The notes: generated by a model from the sequence alone, not told the origin. A DNA stretch of 30,779 nt from B10-G9 sp964627755 (GCA_964627755.1 CAZVIH010000002.1:1-30779), one strand, 5' to 3'. Counted from the first letter of the stretch, positions 14,763 to 23,094 are shown. Numbers and translations: made by a program.

Positions 14763-15605
14763 ATGACAAATACAAATTCATTCCCCTGGAAGTTCTTTGG
14801 ATTGACTTTTCCTCTAACATGGGTGTGTTGGATTACGGCAATATTTTTACCAATTGAGCAATATGGATTGCTCATAAAGATCCTGCACTATGCTGGGGGA
14901 ATAATGCCAACTTTTGTAACGCTTCTACTTCTATATCTTTACTGTAATCCTCAAGAACGCAATGATTTTTGGCAACGGCTGGTTGATTTGAAGCGAATAA
15001 ACAAAGCCTGGTACGCTGTGATCCTACTAACTGTACCATTTCTTACATTGATTGGGGTTTTGTTTGATATTGTACTTGGGGGAACAGGGATCAAACTAGC
15101 TGCAGCATCAAATATTATCCTAAATCCAGTATTACTGATACCCTTTGCCGTTTTTATATTCTTATTTGGTCCTTTGCCAGAGGAAATGGCCTGGCGGGGT
15201 TATGCCCTGGATGGCTTGCAAGTCAAGTGGAGTTCCTTATCCTCAAGTTTGATTTTGGGAACGGCATGGACACTGTGGCACTTACCGCTATTTTTTATCG
15301 AAGGCAGCTATCAAAATGGCCTTGGTGTCGGAACACAGCAATTCTGGCTTTACATGCTAGATAAAATCCCGCAATCTATCTTGATGACCTGGATATACAA
15401 TAACAACCGGAGGAGTACAGCGACTGCGGTCTTGTTTCATTTCATGATTAATTTTGTAGGTGAGTTGATTGACTTATCACTCCAAGCTGAAATAATATAT
15501 ATCGCTTCTTGGTGGATTGTAGCCATGCTCGTAATTTTGATATGGAAACCCCAACAATTCGTACGGATGAAAACCAGAAACCAAGTTATTGGAAATTCCA
15601 CCTGA
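14763..15605 (+). CDS. CPBP-family intramembrane metalloprotease (second)
   Basis: This 280-residue polytopic membrane protein has the CPBP signatures in order: EEMAWRG (about residues 140-146), GTAWTLWHLP with the second His (about 172), and AVLFHFMIN with the third His and Asn (about 225). Roughly eight hydrophobic segments are present. It is a distant paralogue of the protease at 4729-5748, with similarity mainly at the active site. The ribosome site before ATG 14763 is weak (AGGG). It follows attC 12, but no attC was found after it, so it is the last recognisable cassette of the main array. Role unknown; family members often give bacteriocin immunity or process membrane peptides. Confidence 0.87.
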   Translation: MTNTNSFPWKFFGLTFPLTWVCWITAIFLPIEQYGLLIKILHYAGGIMPTFVTLLLLYLYCNPQERNDFWQRLVDLKRINKAWYAVILLTVPFLTLIGVLFDIVLGGTGIKLAAASNIILNPVLLIPFAVFIFLFGPLPEEMAWRGYALDGLQVKWSSLSSSLILGTAWTLWHLPLFFIEGSYQNGLGVGTQQFWLYMLDKIPQSILMTWIYNNNRRSTATAVLFHFMINFVGELIDLSLQAEIIYIASWWIVAMLVILIWKPQQFVRMKTRNQVIGNST

Positions 15606-15673
15606 TCTTCGCTGGATCCAGAAACGAGCAAATTCTATCCAGTTAAAAGACCTGATAGGTGTGGTTCGGCATA

Positions 15674-15706
15674 CCTCCGGGGGAGGGGCTCCCGGGGAGG
15701 GTTTTG
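15674..15706 (+). terminator. GC-rich hairpin with T-run after the CPBP gene
   Basis: CCTCCGGG (15674-15681) can pair with CCCGGGGAGG (15691-15700), with a small bulge, around a G-rich loop, followed by GTTTTG. It fits a rho-independent terminator that would separate the cassette array from the next gene. The rest of 15606-15882 shows no gene and no attC. Confidence 0.55.
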
Positions 15707-15882
15707 TCGAATCACAGGAAAATAATGGGTATGATTTAAGAGAATAGGACCAGCCGTGTGGTTGGTGCGGGCAAATCATTCCACCACCCAGCCCTTCTCA
15801 CAACCATCCAGGGTTGGGTTGATGCCCTGTCCCGTTGGATGAAGTGGTTCCGCCCCTCTTTTTGTCTGGAAAGGATAAGAAC

Positions 15883-16944
15883 ATGCCGACCCCCAATGAT
15901 ATCGTGATCAAAAACAATAAAGAAACCTGGATTATTTCTCAGCGGACCATCCTTAATAACCGGTCTGAGCTGCCCGGGCTGCTGGAGGATCTAAAAAGAC
16001 ATATTCCTCCAGAGCATGTTGTCGGTCCGCCATTCTGCATCCTGCTGTTTGTCAGCAGTGTCACCGAAGGGTATGATGCCGAAGTGTGTTTTCCAGTATC
16101 AAGTGAATTCGGAGCCGGATCTGACCAGACCAGGATCCTGCCCGGGATGCAAGTACTGTCTATCACCCATCAGGGAGGTAGTGAGAACCTGGGAGAAAGC
16201 TACCGGAAGCTCTATGCCTGGGCAGCAGATCTGGGGATCATTTCGGATGAGTTCTGCCTGGAGATCTATCCAGACCCGGACACTGCAGGGCAGGGTACTA
16301 TTGAGATCCAGTTTGTGATCCACCCCTGGGAATGGCTGCTAGACCAGCATTTAGAAAGAGTACTCGGCGAGAAGAAAGCTCGCCAGATAGGACGAGGTCG
16401 AGAAAAATTGCTTGTTACTTCTCCCCTGGAGGAGCGCTTTATATGGGTTCGAGGGGCGGTGGAAAGACTTGAAAACCAGGCCGAGGATGGGGAGCGTTAT
16501 GAAGTTCTTTCCCGCTGCTCCCATGTTTTTCCTTCATCTCAGATAGAGAAGCTCCGGGCAGTCTATCTGGCAGCTGAAAAACGAACGGACGATATGCTCG
16601 AGGCCGTCGATGCCGTGATCGATTTCATGGGGGAAGACCCGGGCTGGGGAGAGCGTCCACTCCGGGAGGGGTACACTCTCCTGTGCTCGAAAAAGCCCAG
16701 AGATCCCGAAGGTTATCAGCAGGCGGTCTCAGCGCAAGAGAAAAAGCGGGCTTACTGCTTTTGCCCCCTGGTTCGGGGGCACCTGGAAGAGGGTCTGCCG
16801 AGCAGCTTTTGCTACTGCGGGGCTGGTTGGTACCGGCAGCAGTGGGAAGGCGCTCTGGGCAGGCCAGTGAAGATCAAGATCATCCATTCCCTCCTGCAGG
16901 GGGATGATATCTGCGAGTTTGCCGTCCAGCTGCCAGAAGAGTAA
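15883..16944 (+). CDS. GyrI-like effector-binding domain fused to DUF6144-like domain
   Basis: This 353-residue protein has no clear enzyme assignment. Residues about 40-150 resemble the GyrI-like/AraC effector-binding domain (SSVTEGYDAEVCFPV, then SENLGESYRKLYAW and LEIYPD), which binds small amphipathic ligands. The C-terminal third has YCFCPLVRGHLEEG...SFCYCGAGWYRQQWE and DDICEFAVQLP, a Cys-containing pattern seen in DUF6144 / aminothiazoline hydrolase-like proteins. No DNA-binding domain is visible, so it is probably a ligand-binding or detoxifying protein, not a regulator. The start is ATG 15883, with AAAGGA before it. Its GC-richer codon use and lack of an attC suggest a resident gene rather than a cassette. 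Confidence 0.6.
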   Translation: MPTPNDIVIKNNKETWIISQRTILNNRSELPGLLEDLKRHIPPEHVVGPPFCILLFVSSVTEGYDAEVCFPVSSEFGAGSDQTRILPGMQVLSITHQGGSENLGESYRKLYAWAADLGIISDEFCLEIYPDPDTAGQGTIEIQFVIHPWEWLLDQHLERVLGEKKARQIGRGREKLLVTSPLEERFIWVRGAVERLENQAEDGERYEVLSRCSHVFPSSQIEKLRAVYLAAEKRTDDMLEAVDAVIDFMGEDPGWGERPLREGYTLLCSKKPRDPEGYQQAVSAQEKKRAYCFCPLVRGHLEEGLPSSFCYCGAGWYRQQWEGALGRPVKIKIIHSLLQGDDICEFAVQLPEE

Positions 16945-16955
16945 CCTGGTTTCTG

Positions 16956-16973
16956 CTGCCTCCCGGCAGGCAG
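16956..16973 (+). terminator. Short hairpin after the effector-domain gene
   Basis: CTGCCT and AGGCAG form a six-base stem about a dozen bases after the stop codon. No T-run follows, so this is at best a weak terminator. Confidence 0.3.
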
Positions 16974-17023
16974 GCTAGTTAAGATTTATCCCCAGGTATC
17001 TGTTTCGTATTCTATAATCAGTA

Positions 17024-17052
17024 ATAACTCTATCCACCACCTGGTGAGTTAT
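17024..17052. other. Compact palindromic hairpin
   Basis: ATAACTC (17024-17030) and GAGTTAT (17046-17052) are perfectly complementary, with CACC and GGTG pairing inside. It lies just upstream of the nucleotidyltransferase gene. It could be an operator, a 5' UTR hairpin or a much reduced attC; nothing decides between these. Confidence 0.35.
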
Positions 17053-17089
17053 CTTGATGCGCATTAAATTTCCTTCAAGGGAATATAAT

Positions 17090-17533
17090 ATGAGATCTGA
17101 GGTGAAAGAACTCCTGGCAGAAATCGTGGAGTGGACGCAGAAAAGGGATGATCTTCTTGCAGTTGCGTTAGTTGGATCGCAAGCTCGAGGTGAGGCAAAA
17201 ACCGATTCTGATATTGATATCTTGCTTTTATTCGATAATCCTGAGATCTATTTGGAGAATTATAAATGGATCTCGTTGTTTGGCGGTGTTACTTCGTCAT
17301 CTATCGAAAACTGGGGAAAAGTAGTTTCTATTCGTGTGTTTTATTTTAATGGATTGGAGGTTGAATTCGGGCTGACGGATGGAAGTTGGGGTGCAGATCC
17401 AAACGATGCAGGCGATAAGCAAGTCATTAATGATGGAATTATTATTTTGCACGAAAAGCGCCGACATCTCAGCATCAAGCTGAAAAAAATTGCCCAGGCT
17501 TCTGGATCAAATTCACTCAAAGCTTCTGGCTAA
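17090..17533 (+). CDS. Nucleotidyltransferase-domain protein (MNT/aminoglycoside-type)
   Basis: This 147-residue protein has the polymerase-beta nucleotidyltransferase signature: GS followed by paired aspartates (Gly29-Ser30, Asp41 and Asp43 in ALVGSQARGE...SDIDILLLF). Such domains transfer nucleoside monophosphates to small molecules or proteins; relatives include aminoglycoside adenylyltransferases and MNT antitoxins. A third acidic residue may be in LEVEFGLTD. No HEPN partner gene is adjacent, so an MNT/HEPN module is not supported. AAGGGA before ATG 17090 decides the start; ATG 17057 is possible. The TAA stop lies inside the R'' box of the degenerate attC that follows. Confidence 0.78.
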   Translation: MRSEVKELLAEIVEWTQKRDDLLAVALVGSQARGEAKTDSDIDILLLFDNPEIYLENYKWISLFGGVTSSSIENWGKVVSIRVFYFNGLEVEFGLTDGSWGADPNDAGDKQVINDGIIILHEKRRHLSIKLKKIAQASGSNSLKASG

Positions 17534-17705
17534 TCCCCGCTCCTCTTTCCAGCAAGATGTTTGATGCGTTCACGACAGGAGATAAAAGACGGAAGACGGG
17601 AGGTAGCTTCGCTTCCGAACAGGCACACTCATTACTGAATACGTGAATCCTGCTGCGGGGGCTATTCTGCCCGTAGGGCAGGCAGATCGCAAAACTCTTT
17701 CAGGA
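17528..17705 (+). other. attC site 13 (decayed)
   Basis: R'' GGCTAAT (17528-17534) with CCCCGCTCCTCTTTCC follows the family pattern. The right half keeps CTGCTGCGGGGGC and AGGGCAGGCAGATCGCAAAACTC from the long class, but R' (about 17699-17705, TTCAGGA) is not canonical. The loop has AAAAGACGGAAGACGGGAGG repeats. It is probably non-functional or weak. Confidence 0.6.
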
Positions 17706-17720
17706 GAGGATGGGAATTAT

Positions 17721-18155
17721 TTGAACACAAAAGCAAGGATTAAAGCTGAACTTATCGCTCCCTGCGGGATGAATTGTGCGATATGTATGGGTCATCTCTT
17801 ACGAGAAAAAAACATATGTCCTGGCTGTCGGGGGGATGATAAAAACAAACCCAGAAATTGTGTAAGATGCATAATTGTTAACTGTGAACATTTACAAAAT
17901 ACTCAGTCAAAATATTGCTCTGAAAAGTGTGATAAATTTCCTTGTTCCAGATTAAAGGATTTAGATAAGAGATATCGAACCAAATACGGTATGAGCATGC
18001 TTGAAAATTTGAAAAACATTGAAGATTTGGGTATCATGGCATTTGTCAGAAATGAAAAAACTAGATGGACTTGTCCAGAATGTGGCGGGCTTATTTGTGT
18101 TCACAGAAGTAATTGTCCAACTTGCGGAAAAGATAGACAAGAGCTGATCACCTGA
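17721..18155 (+). CDS. DUF3795 cysteine-rich protein
   Basis: This 144-residue protein matches the DUF3795 pattern: APCGMNCAICMGH near the start, then ICPGCRG, CVRCIIVNC and a further Cys pair, with a C-terminal zinc-ribbon-like CPECGG...CPTCGKD. It probably binds zinc; the biochemical role is unknown. No ATG is well placed, so I choose TTG 17721, preceded by GGAGAGGA. An ATG-less frame continues upstream through attC sequence. Following an attC-like site, it looks like a former cassette, but no attC follows; a terminator hairpin does. Confidence 0.75.
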   Translation: MNTKARIKAELIAPCGMNCAICMGHLLREKNICPGCRGDDKNKPRNCVRCIIVNCEHLQNTQSKYCSEKCDKFPCSRLKDLDKRYRTKYGMSMLENLKNIEDLGIMAFVRNEKTRWTCPECGGLICVHRSNCPTCGKDRQELIT

Positions 18156-18185
18156 TACATTCGAAGGCCCAATAACCCCTACTAT

Positions 18186-18215
18186 ATCCCCGGCATTCTA
18201 TCCGGGGATTTGTTT
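18186..18215 (+). terminator. Rho-independent terminator-like hairpin
   Basis: ATCCCCGG (18186-18193) pairs perfectly with CCGGGGAT (18202-18209) around an eight-base loop and is followed by TTGTTT. It lies 30 bases after the DUF3795 gene and separates it from the acyl-CoA operon. Confidence 0.75.
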
Positions 18216-18265
18216 ACATTCTTCCTGATTTTTCCCACCTGCCAGCAGCTCAAGAAAGGTAATGC

Positions 18266-18271
18266 TATAAT
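18266..18271 (+). promoter_or_regulatory. Possible -10 element of the acyl-CoA operon
   Basis: A perfect TATAAT lies 49 bases before the acyl-CoA dehydrogenase start. No good -35 hexamer is seen 16-18 bases upstream, so the promoter call rests on the -10 element and its position. Confidence 0.35.
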
Positions 18272-18320
18272 AAAAAATGCACTTCCCGCCTTACCACAAC
18301 CTGCTTAAGGAGGTTCTTCA

Positions 18321-19493
18321 ATGTCTGACAAAGCTCAGGGTTTCATACTAAGCGATGAACATAAAATGATCCAGAAGGCTGCCCGCGATTTTGCTGAAAA
18401 GGAGATCAAGCCCATTGCTGCCGAATTTGATGAAAGCGGCGACTTTCCTTCAGAAACCATTAAAAAGATGGGTGAAATGGGTTTTATGGGCATAGAAGTG
18501 CCGGAAGAATACGGTGGATCGGGTATGGACACTCTAGCTTATGTCCTGGCCCTGGAAGAGATCTGCAAGGCGGACGCATCCCACGGGACGATCATGTCTG
18601 TCAACAATTCTCTCTTTAATTACGGCATTATGTTATTTGGAACGGACTATCACAAGGAGACCTTCCTGGTTCCTGTGGCCTCCGGCGAGAAGATCGGCGC
18701 TTATTCATTGACTGAACCTATGTCAGGCTCGGATGCCAGCACAATGCGCAGCAGGGCTGTTCTTGACGGGGATGTTTATATTCTCAATGGCCGTAAATCC
18801 TGGGTCTCGGGTGGTCCGGTTGCTGATTTTGTAGTGGTATTTATGATCACAGATCCGAATGCCGGACACCGGGGTATTACCGCCTTCCTGATCGATTCAA
18901 CCATACCTGGATTTATCCGGGATAAAAAGGAACCCAAAATGGGAATCCGGGCCTCCGCGACCAGCGAGCTGGTTTTTGAGGATTATCGCTGCCCGGTGGA
19001 AAACCGCTTGGGTGAGGAAGGGGAAGGTTTTAAGATCAGCATGGCTGTATTGGATGCGGGAAGGATTGGAATTGCCTCCCAAGCCCTGGGCATTGCTGAA
19101 GCGGCTTATGAAGCCAGCGTGGAATACGCCAGAGAAAGGGAAAGCATGGGAAAGAAGATCGGTCAGTTCCAGGGTATAAGCTTCAAAATAGCGGATATGA
19201 AAACCCGCATCGAAGCCTCCCGCTTACTGATCTACCAGGCTGCTTTTGCCAAAGAACGCTTTAAAACAACGGGGAATCGCTTTACGTTAGAAGCATCTAT
19301 GGCTAAACTTTTCGCCTCGGAAACAGCCACCTTCTGCGCCGACGCCGCAGTCCAGATCCACGGAGGTATGGGGTATTCCAAGGAACTTCCTATTGAAAGA
19401 TTTTACCGGGATGCGAAGATCACAGAAATATACGAGGGAACCAGCGAGATCCAGCGCATGGTTATTGCCCGCCTTGAAACGGGTTTGAGATAA
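18321..19493 (+). CDS. Acyl-CoA dehydrogenase (short/branched-chain type)
   Basis: This 390-residue enzyme would oxidise a short or branched acyl-CoA to the 2-enoyl-CoA with FAD and pass electrons to electron-transfer flavoprotein. The family signature YSLTEPMSGSDAS (about residue 130), the SWVSGG segment and the C-terminal QIHGGMGY...IYEGTSEIQR are present. The Glu of YEGT (Glu372) is the usual catalytic base of butyryl/branched-chain members. AAGGAGG precedes ATG 18321. The gene heads a rightward cluster with a membrane protein and three acyl-CoA carboxylase subunits, suggesting degradation of branched amino acids or fatty acids toward a carboxylated CoA ester. Confidence 0.92.
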   Translation: MSDKAQGFILSDEHKMIQKAARDFAEKEIKPIAAEFDESGDFPSETIKKMGEMGFMGIEVPEEYGGSGMDTLAYVLALEEICKADASHGTIMSVNNSLFNYGIMLFGTDYHKETFLVPVASGEKIGAYSLTEPMSGSDASTMRSRAVLDGDVYILNGRKSWVSGGPVADFVVVFMITDPNAGHRGITAFLIDSTIPGFIRDKKEPKMGIRASATSELVFEDYRCPVENRLGEEGEGFKISMAVLDAGRIGIASQALGIAEAAYEASVEYARERESMGKKIGQFQGISFKIADMKTRIEASRLLIYQAAFAKERFKTTGNRFTLEASMAKLFASETATFCADAAVQIHGGMGYSKELPIERFYRDAKITEIYEGTSEIQRMVIARLETGLR

Positions 19494-19532
19494 CCCGGAC
19501 AAACTGGCTAAGATATTTTCGAGAAAGATTAT

Positions 19533-19985
19533 ATGCCGGGAAACAAGGACAAACCTAACCAGGAGCAAGGACGCCCGACAGGAATTAAGGTTTTAAGCAT
19601 CATTTATTTTCTGATCAGTCTTTTTTACCTGCTGAAATTCAGCCAAGTTCTGCTTCAGTGGTCCAGACTGGAAAAACTCTCCTTGACTATATCGCCCTTT
19701 TATCTGGCAGCAGATAGTACGGTGTGGTGTGTCTCGGGATTGATCCTGGTCTGGGGGCTATGGGCAGGAAAAAGTTGGACCCGACCTGCCGTCCTGATCC
19801 TGAGTTTATTATATAGTCTGGTCTTCTGGGCTGACAGGATCTGGATCGCTGAACCGGAAGGCCTGGCGCAGCGCTGGCCGGTCAATCTCGTTCTAACAAT
19901 AACTGGTTTGGGATTTATCATATTAATCCTAAATCGGAAATCAAGCCGGGATTATTTCCAGAAAAATCCTGCTAAAATACCATAA
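19533..19985 (+). CDS. Four-helix integral membrane protein, function unknown
   Basis: This 150-residue protein has a hydrophilic, charged N-terminus (about 17 residues) and four hydrophobic segments at about 18-36, 55-79, 84-104 and 115-133. Trp and Arg lie at the interfaces (RIWIAEPEGLAQRW), and the tail is short and basic. No catalytic motif is evident. It sits 39 bases after the acyl-CoA dehydrogenase and 12 bases before the carboxyltransferase, so it is probably co-transcribed. Whether it serves the carboxylase complex or is only a neighbour cannot be told. GAGAAAG precedes ATG 19533. Confidence 0.75.
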   Translation: MPGNKDKPNQEQGRPTGIKVLSIIYFLISLFYLLKFSQVLLQWSRLEKLSLTISPFYLAADSTVWCVSGLILVWGLWAGKSWTRPAVLILSLLYSLVFWADRIWIAEPEGLAQRWPVNLVLTITGLGFIILILNRKSSRDYFQKNPAKIP

Positions 19986-19997
19986 CGAGGTACATTT

Positions 19998-21557
19998 ATG
20001 GTTGAAAAACCGATCAATCCAAAAATCCAGGAACTGCGCGATAAAAAAGCCCAGAGCAGACAGGGCGGCGGGCATGACAGGATCCTTAAGCAGCATGAGA
20101 AAGGCCGCCTGACCGCCCGGGAACGATTGGATCTGCTCCTGGATAAAGGATCGTTCCGGGAAGTGGACGCATTTGTAGAACACCGCACGACAGATTTTGG
20201 TATGGACCAGAATAAGATCATCGGAGACTCTGTCATCACTGGATGGGGTACGATCGAGAACCGGCTGGTGTATGTCTTTTCGCAGGATTTTACAGTTTTC
20301 GGAGGCAGTCTGGGTGAAGTACATGCCGAAAAAGTTTGTAAGATCATGGATATGGCTGTTCGTAATGGCGCTCCAGTGATTGGAATCAACGACTCCGGCG
20401 GAGCCAGGATCCAGGAAGGCGTGGTTTCCCTGGGCGGTTATGCCGACATCTTTTTGCGCAACACGCTTGCATCCGGCGTTGTCCCCCAGATCAGTGTTAT
20501 TATGGGTCCCTGCGCTGGCGGAGCGGTTTATTCTCCGGCCATGACCGATTTTATATTTATGGTGCGCGGCTCTTCCTTCATGTTCATCACGGGCCCGGAA
20601 GTGGTCAAAACAGTTACCCACGAAGAGGTCACTTTCGAAGAACTCGGTGGTGCGGATGTACATGCTGAAAATTCCGGAGTCTGCCACATCGCAGCCGACA
20701 CAGAAGCCAATACCCTGTTTCTGGTCCGAAAACTGATGTCCTATCTGCCCCAGAATAATATGGAGGATCCACCCTTCCGCCCTACAGACGACAGCCCCCT
20801 GCGTCGGGAACCAGATTTGGACACGATCATCCCCAATGATCCTTCCAAACCTTATAACATCAAAGACATCATCTGTTTGCTGGTGGACGAGTCAGAATTT
20901 TATGAGATCCAGGAAGCCTATGCCCAGAACATCGTGGTGGGTTTTGCCCGCCTGGGCGGACACAGCGTTGGTATAGTTGCCAATCAGCCGGCCAACCTGG
21001 CGGGCGTACTGGATATAAATTGTTCCGAAAAAGCAGGACGTTTTGTGCGCTTCTGTGATTCCTTTAATATCCCGATCCTGACTTTCGTAGATGTGCCAGG
21101 CTTCCTCCCCGGCCTGGAGCAGGAGCACGGCGGTATTATCCGCTCCGGCGCCAAACTTCTTTATGCTTACTGTGAGGCTACCGTTCCTAAGATCACCTTA
21201 ATCACGCGCAAAGCCTACGGCGGCGCCTATGACGTGATGAGCAGTAAACACATCCGGGGAGATATAAATCTGGCCTGGCCAAGCGCGGAAATCGCTGTAA
21301 TGGGACCGGAAGGAGCGGTGAATATCATTTTCCGCAAGGAATTAGCCAAAGCCAAAGACCCGGAAAAGAAACGGGCAGAACTCGTTGAAGAGTACCGGAC
21401 TAAATTCGCCAATCCCTATATCGCCGCTTCCAGGGGTTATATCGATGATGTCATTGAACCCAGCACAACCCGGGCCCGGTTGATCAATGCCCTGGAGATG
21501 TTAAGCAATAAACGGGATACAAATCCAGCCAAAAAACACGGAAATATACCCCTGTAA
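19998..21557 (+). CDS. Acyl-CoA carboxylase carboxyltransferase (beta) subunit, PccB-like
   Basis: This 519-residue carboxyltransferase transfers carboxyl from biotin to an acyl-CoA, probably propionyl-CoA. Both crotonase-like halves are present: NDSGGARIQEGV with GPCAGGAVYSPA in the N-half, and VDVPGFLPGLEQEHGGIIR with KAYGGAYDVMSS in the C-half. The C-terminal KKHGNIPL is characteristic of propionyl-CoA carboxylase beta chains rather than methylcrotonyl-CoA ones. Length is normal. ACGAGG lies before ATG 19998. Biotin carboxylase and carrier genes follow, so the complete enzyme is encoded in one operon. The product (S)-methylmalonyl-CoA would feed the succinyl-CoA route, an inference from the family. 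Confidence 0.93.
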   Translation: MVEKPINPKIQELRDKKAQSRQGGGHDRILKQHEKGRLTARERLDLLLDKGSFREVDAFVEHRTTDFGMDQNKIIGDSVITGWGTIENRLVYVFSQDFTVFGGSLGEVHAEKVCKIMDMAVRNGAPVIGINDSGGARIQEGVVSLGGYADIFLRNTLASGVVPQISVIMGPCAGGAVYSPAMTDFIFMVRGSSFMFITGPEVVKTVTHEEVTFEELGGADVHAENSGVCHIAADTEANTLFLVRKLMSYLPQNNMEDPPFRPTDDSPLRREPDLDTIIPNDPSKPYNIKDIICLLVDESEFYEIQEAYAQNIVVGFARLGGHSVGIVANQPANLAGVLDINCSEKAGRFVRFCDSFNIPILTFVDVPGFLPGLEQEHGGIIRSGAKLLYAYCEATVPKITLITRKAYGGAYDVMSSKHIRGDINLAWPSAEIAVMGPEGAVNIIFRKELAKAKDPEKKRAELVEEYRTKFANPYIAASRGYIDDVIEPSTTRARLINALEMLSNKRDTNPAKKHGNIPL

Positions 21558-21579
21558 AACCAGGGCAATCAAATACTTG

Positions 21580-23094
21580 ATGTTCAAAAAAATCTTAATC
21601 GCCAACAGAGGTGAAATCGCCGTCCGGATCATCCGCAGCTGCCGGGAGATGAATATCACGACCGTGGCAGTATATTCCGATGCCGACCGTTGCAGCCTCC
21701 ATGTCCGTTATGCAGATGAAGCCTACTATCTGGGCCCTTCCAAGGCCAGTGAATCCTATTTAAGAATGGATAAGATCCTGGAAATCGCCCAAATTTGCGG
21801 GGCAGATGCCATTCATCCCGGCTACGGCTTCCTGGCAGAACGGGCTGATTTTTCACAAGCCTGTCAGGACCAAGGCATCGTTTTCATCGGACCAAAACCA
21901 TCCTCGATCGCTGCCATGGGCGACAAACAGGTTGCCCGCGACACTGTTGCCAAAGCAGGTGTACCAGTTGTTCCCGGCACAGAAGGCCAGGGAGACCTAT
22001 CGGATGAAGCTCTGTTAAAAATCGCTCCTGAAATCGGTTTTCCGCTATTGATCAAACCCAGCGCCGGGGGCGGTGGAAAGGGCATGCGCGAAGTTGGCAG
22101 TATTAAAGAAATGCCAGGTCTTTTAACCGCTTCACGACGGGAGGCGGAATCCTCCTTCGGCGATGGGAATATCTACCTGGAAAAGCTGATCCAGGGTGCC
22201 CGCCATATCGAAATCCAAATCCTGGCAGACCAGTATGACCACATCATCCATCTGGGTGAACGAGAATGTTCCATCCAGCGCCGCCATCAAAAACTTCTCG
22301 AGGAATCACCTTCCGTGATCATTGCAGACGACCAGTCTCTGCGTGACAAAATGGGCGCCGTGGCAGTTCAGACAACCAGGGCGGTGGATTACCTCAATGC
22401 CGGGACAATTGAGTTCCTGGTGGACAAGGATAATAATTATTATTTCCTGGAGATGAATACCCGCCTGCAGGTAGAACACCCCGTAACCGAAGCTGTGACG
22501 GGTATTGATATCGTTAAAGAGCAAATCCGCATTGCAGCTGGATTGCCCCTGAAGCATATGCAATATGATATCAAGTTCCAAGGTTGGGCCATGGAATGCC
22601 GGATCAACGCCGAGGATCCATTCAGGGGATTTTTACCTTCCACGGGAATGATCACCCAAGCCCTGCTGCCATCAGGACCGGGTATCCGGGTGGATTCCGG
22701 TGTATATTCAGGGTTTGAAATATCTCCCTATTATGATGCCCTGATCGCCAAACTTATCGTTCACGCGGAAACCCGAGAGGAAACGATTGCCCGTATGAAA
22801 CGGGCCTTGAAAGAGTTTCGGGTCATCGGGGTCCGCACCAATATTCCCTTCCACCAGGCCTTGATGGAAAATCAAGATTTCCTGGACGGGAATTTTGACA
22901 CCAGGTTCGTAAATGATGAGGTTCCGCCCTTCAGCGGAGACCAGAAAGATAAGAATATACCGGAGGTTGCCGCCCTGGCCGCCGTTCTGGCCACTCATGA
23001 CCGGGCGCATAGATCCGCGATTGTCATCCAGCGCCCCAAACGGGATACCAGCAACTGGAAATGGATGGGCCGGTGGGAGCGGACAAGTAAATAA
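21580..23094 (+). CDS. Biotin carboxylase subunit of acyl-CoA carboxylase
   Basis: This 504-residue ATP-grasp enzyme carboxylates biotin on the carrier protein with ATP and bicarbonate. The order is complete: KKILIANRGEIAVRIIR at the N-terminus, the glycine-rich loop KPSAGGGGKGM (about residues 160-170), EMNTRLQVEHPVTE (about 290-303) and the C-terminal AKLIVHAETREE region. About 55 residues extend beyond the usual end of AccC-type subunits, like the linker that joins BC to the rest in fused alpha chains. The start is ATG 21580, 22 bases after the carboxyltransferase stop; only a weak AGGG precedes it. Its TAA is separated by one base from the next ATG, so translation is likely coupled. Confidence 0.93.
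   Translation: MFKKILIANRGEIAVRIIRSCREMNITTVAVYSDADRCSLHVRYADEAYYLGPSKASESYLRMDKILEIAQICGADAIHPGYGFLAERADFSQACQDQGIVFIGPKPSSIAAMGDKQVARDTVAKAGVPVVPGTEGQGDLSDEALLKIAPEIGFPLLIKPSAGGGGKGMREVGSIKEMPGLLTASRREAESSFGDGNIYLEKLIQGARHIEIQILADQYDHIIHLGERECSIQRRHQKLLEESPSVIIADDQSLRDKMGAVAVQTTRAVDYLNAGTIEFLVDKDNNYYFLEMNTRLQVEHPVTEAVTGIDIVKEQIRIAAGLPLKHMQYDIKFQGWAMECRINAEDPFRGFLPSTGMITQALLPSGPGIRVDSGVYSGFEISPYYDALIAKLIVHAETREETIARMKRALKEFRVIGVRTNIPFHQALMENQDFLDGNFDTRFVNDEVPPFSGDQKDKNIPEVAALAAVLATHDRAHRSAIVIQRPKRDTSNWKWMGRWERTSK

Larger units (their letters stand above)
1..15605 (+). mobile_element. Integron gene-cassette array (partial, no integrase in window)
   Basis: About fourteen co-oriented genes alternate with related non-coding sites that begin with a GCCTAAC-like box and end with a GTTAGGC-like box, as cassette ORFs alternate with attC in an integron. 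Sites match RYYYAAC at the left and GTTRRRY at the right, with imperfectly complementary inner boxes (GCTCCACCC against GGGTGAGCTC, which leaves an unpaired base as in known attC). Passenger types (VOC, GNAT, CPBP, Rieske, nucleotidyltransferase) are common in cassette arrays. The left boundary is outside the window, and the integrase would be expected there. The right boundary is unclear: the last good site is at 14605-14724, and decayed cassette-like material continues to about 18,170. Confidence 0.82.

Noticed and set aside
17090..17533. MNT antitoxin of an MNT/HEPN pair
   Set aside because: No HEPN-type gene lies on either side, so only a general nucleotidyltransferase call is supported.
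19941..20687. 248-codon open frame on the minus strand
   Set aside because: It is a shadow of the highly conserved carboxyltransferase gene on the plus strand.
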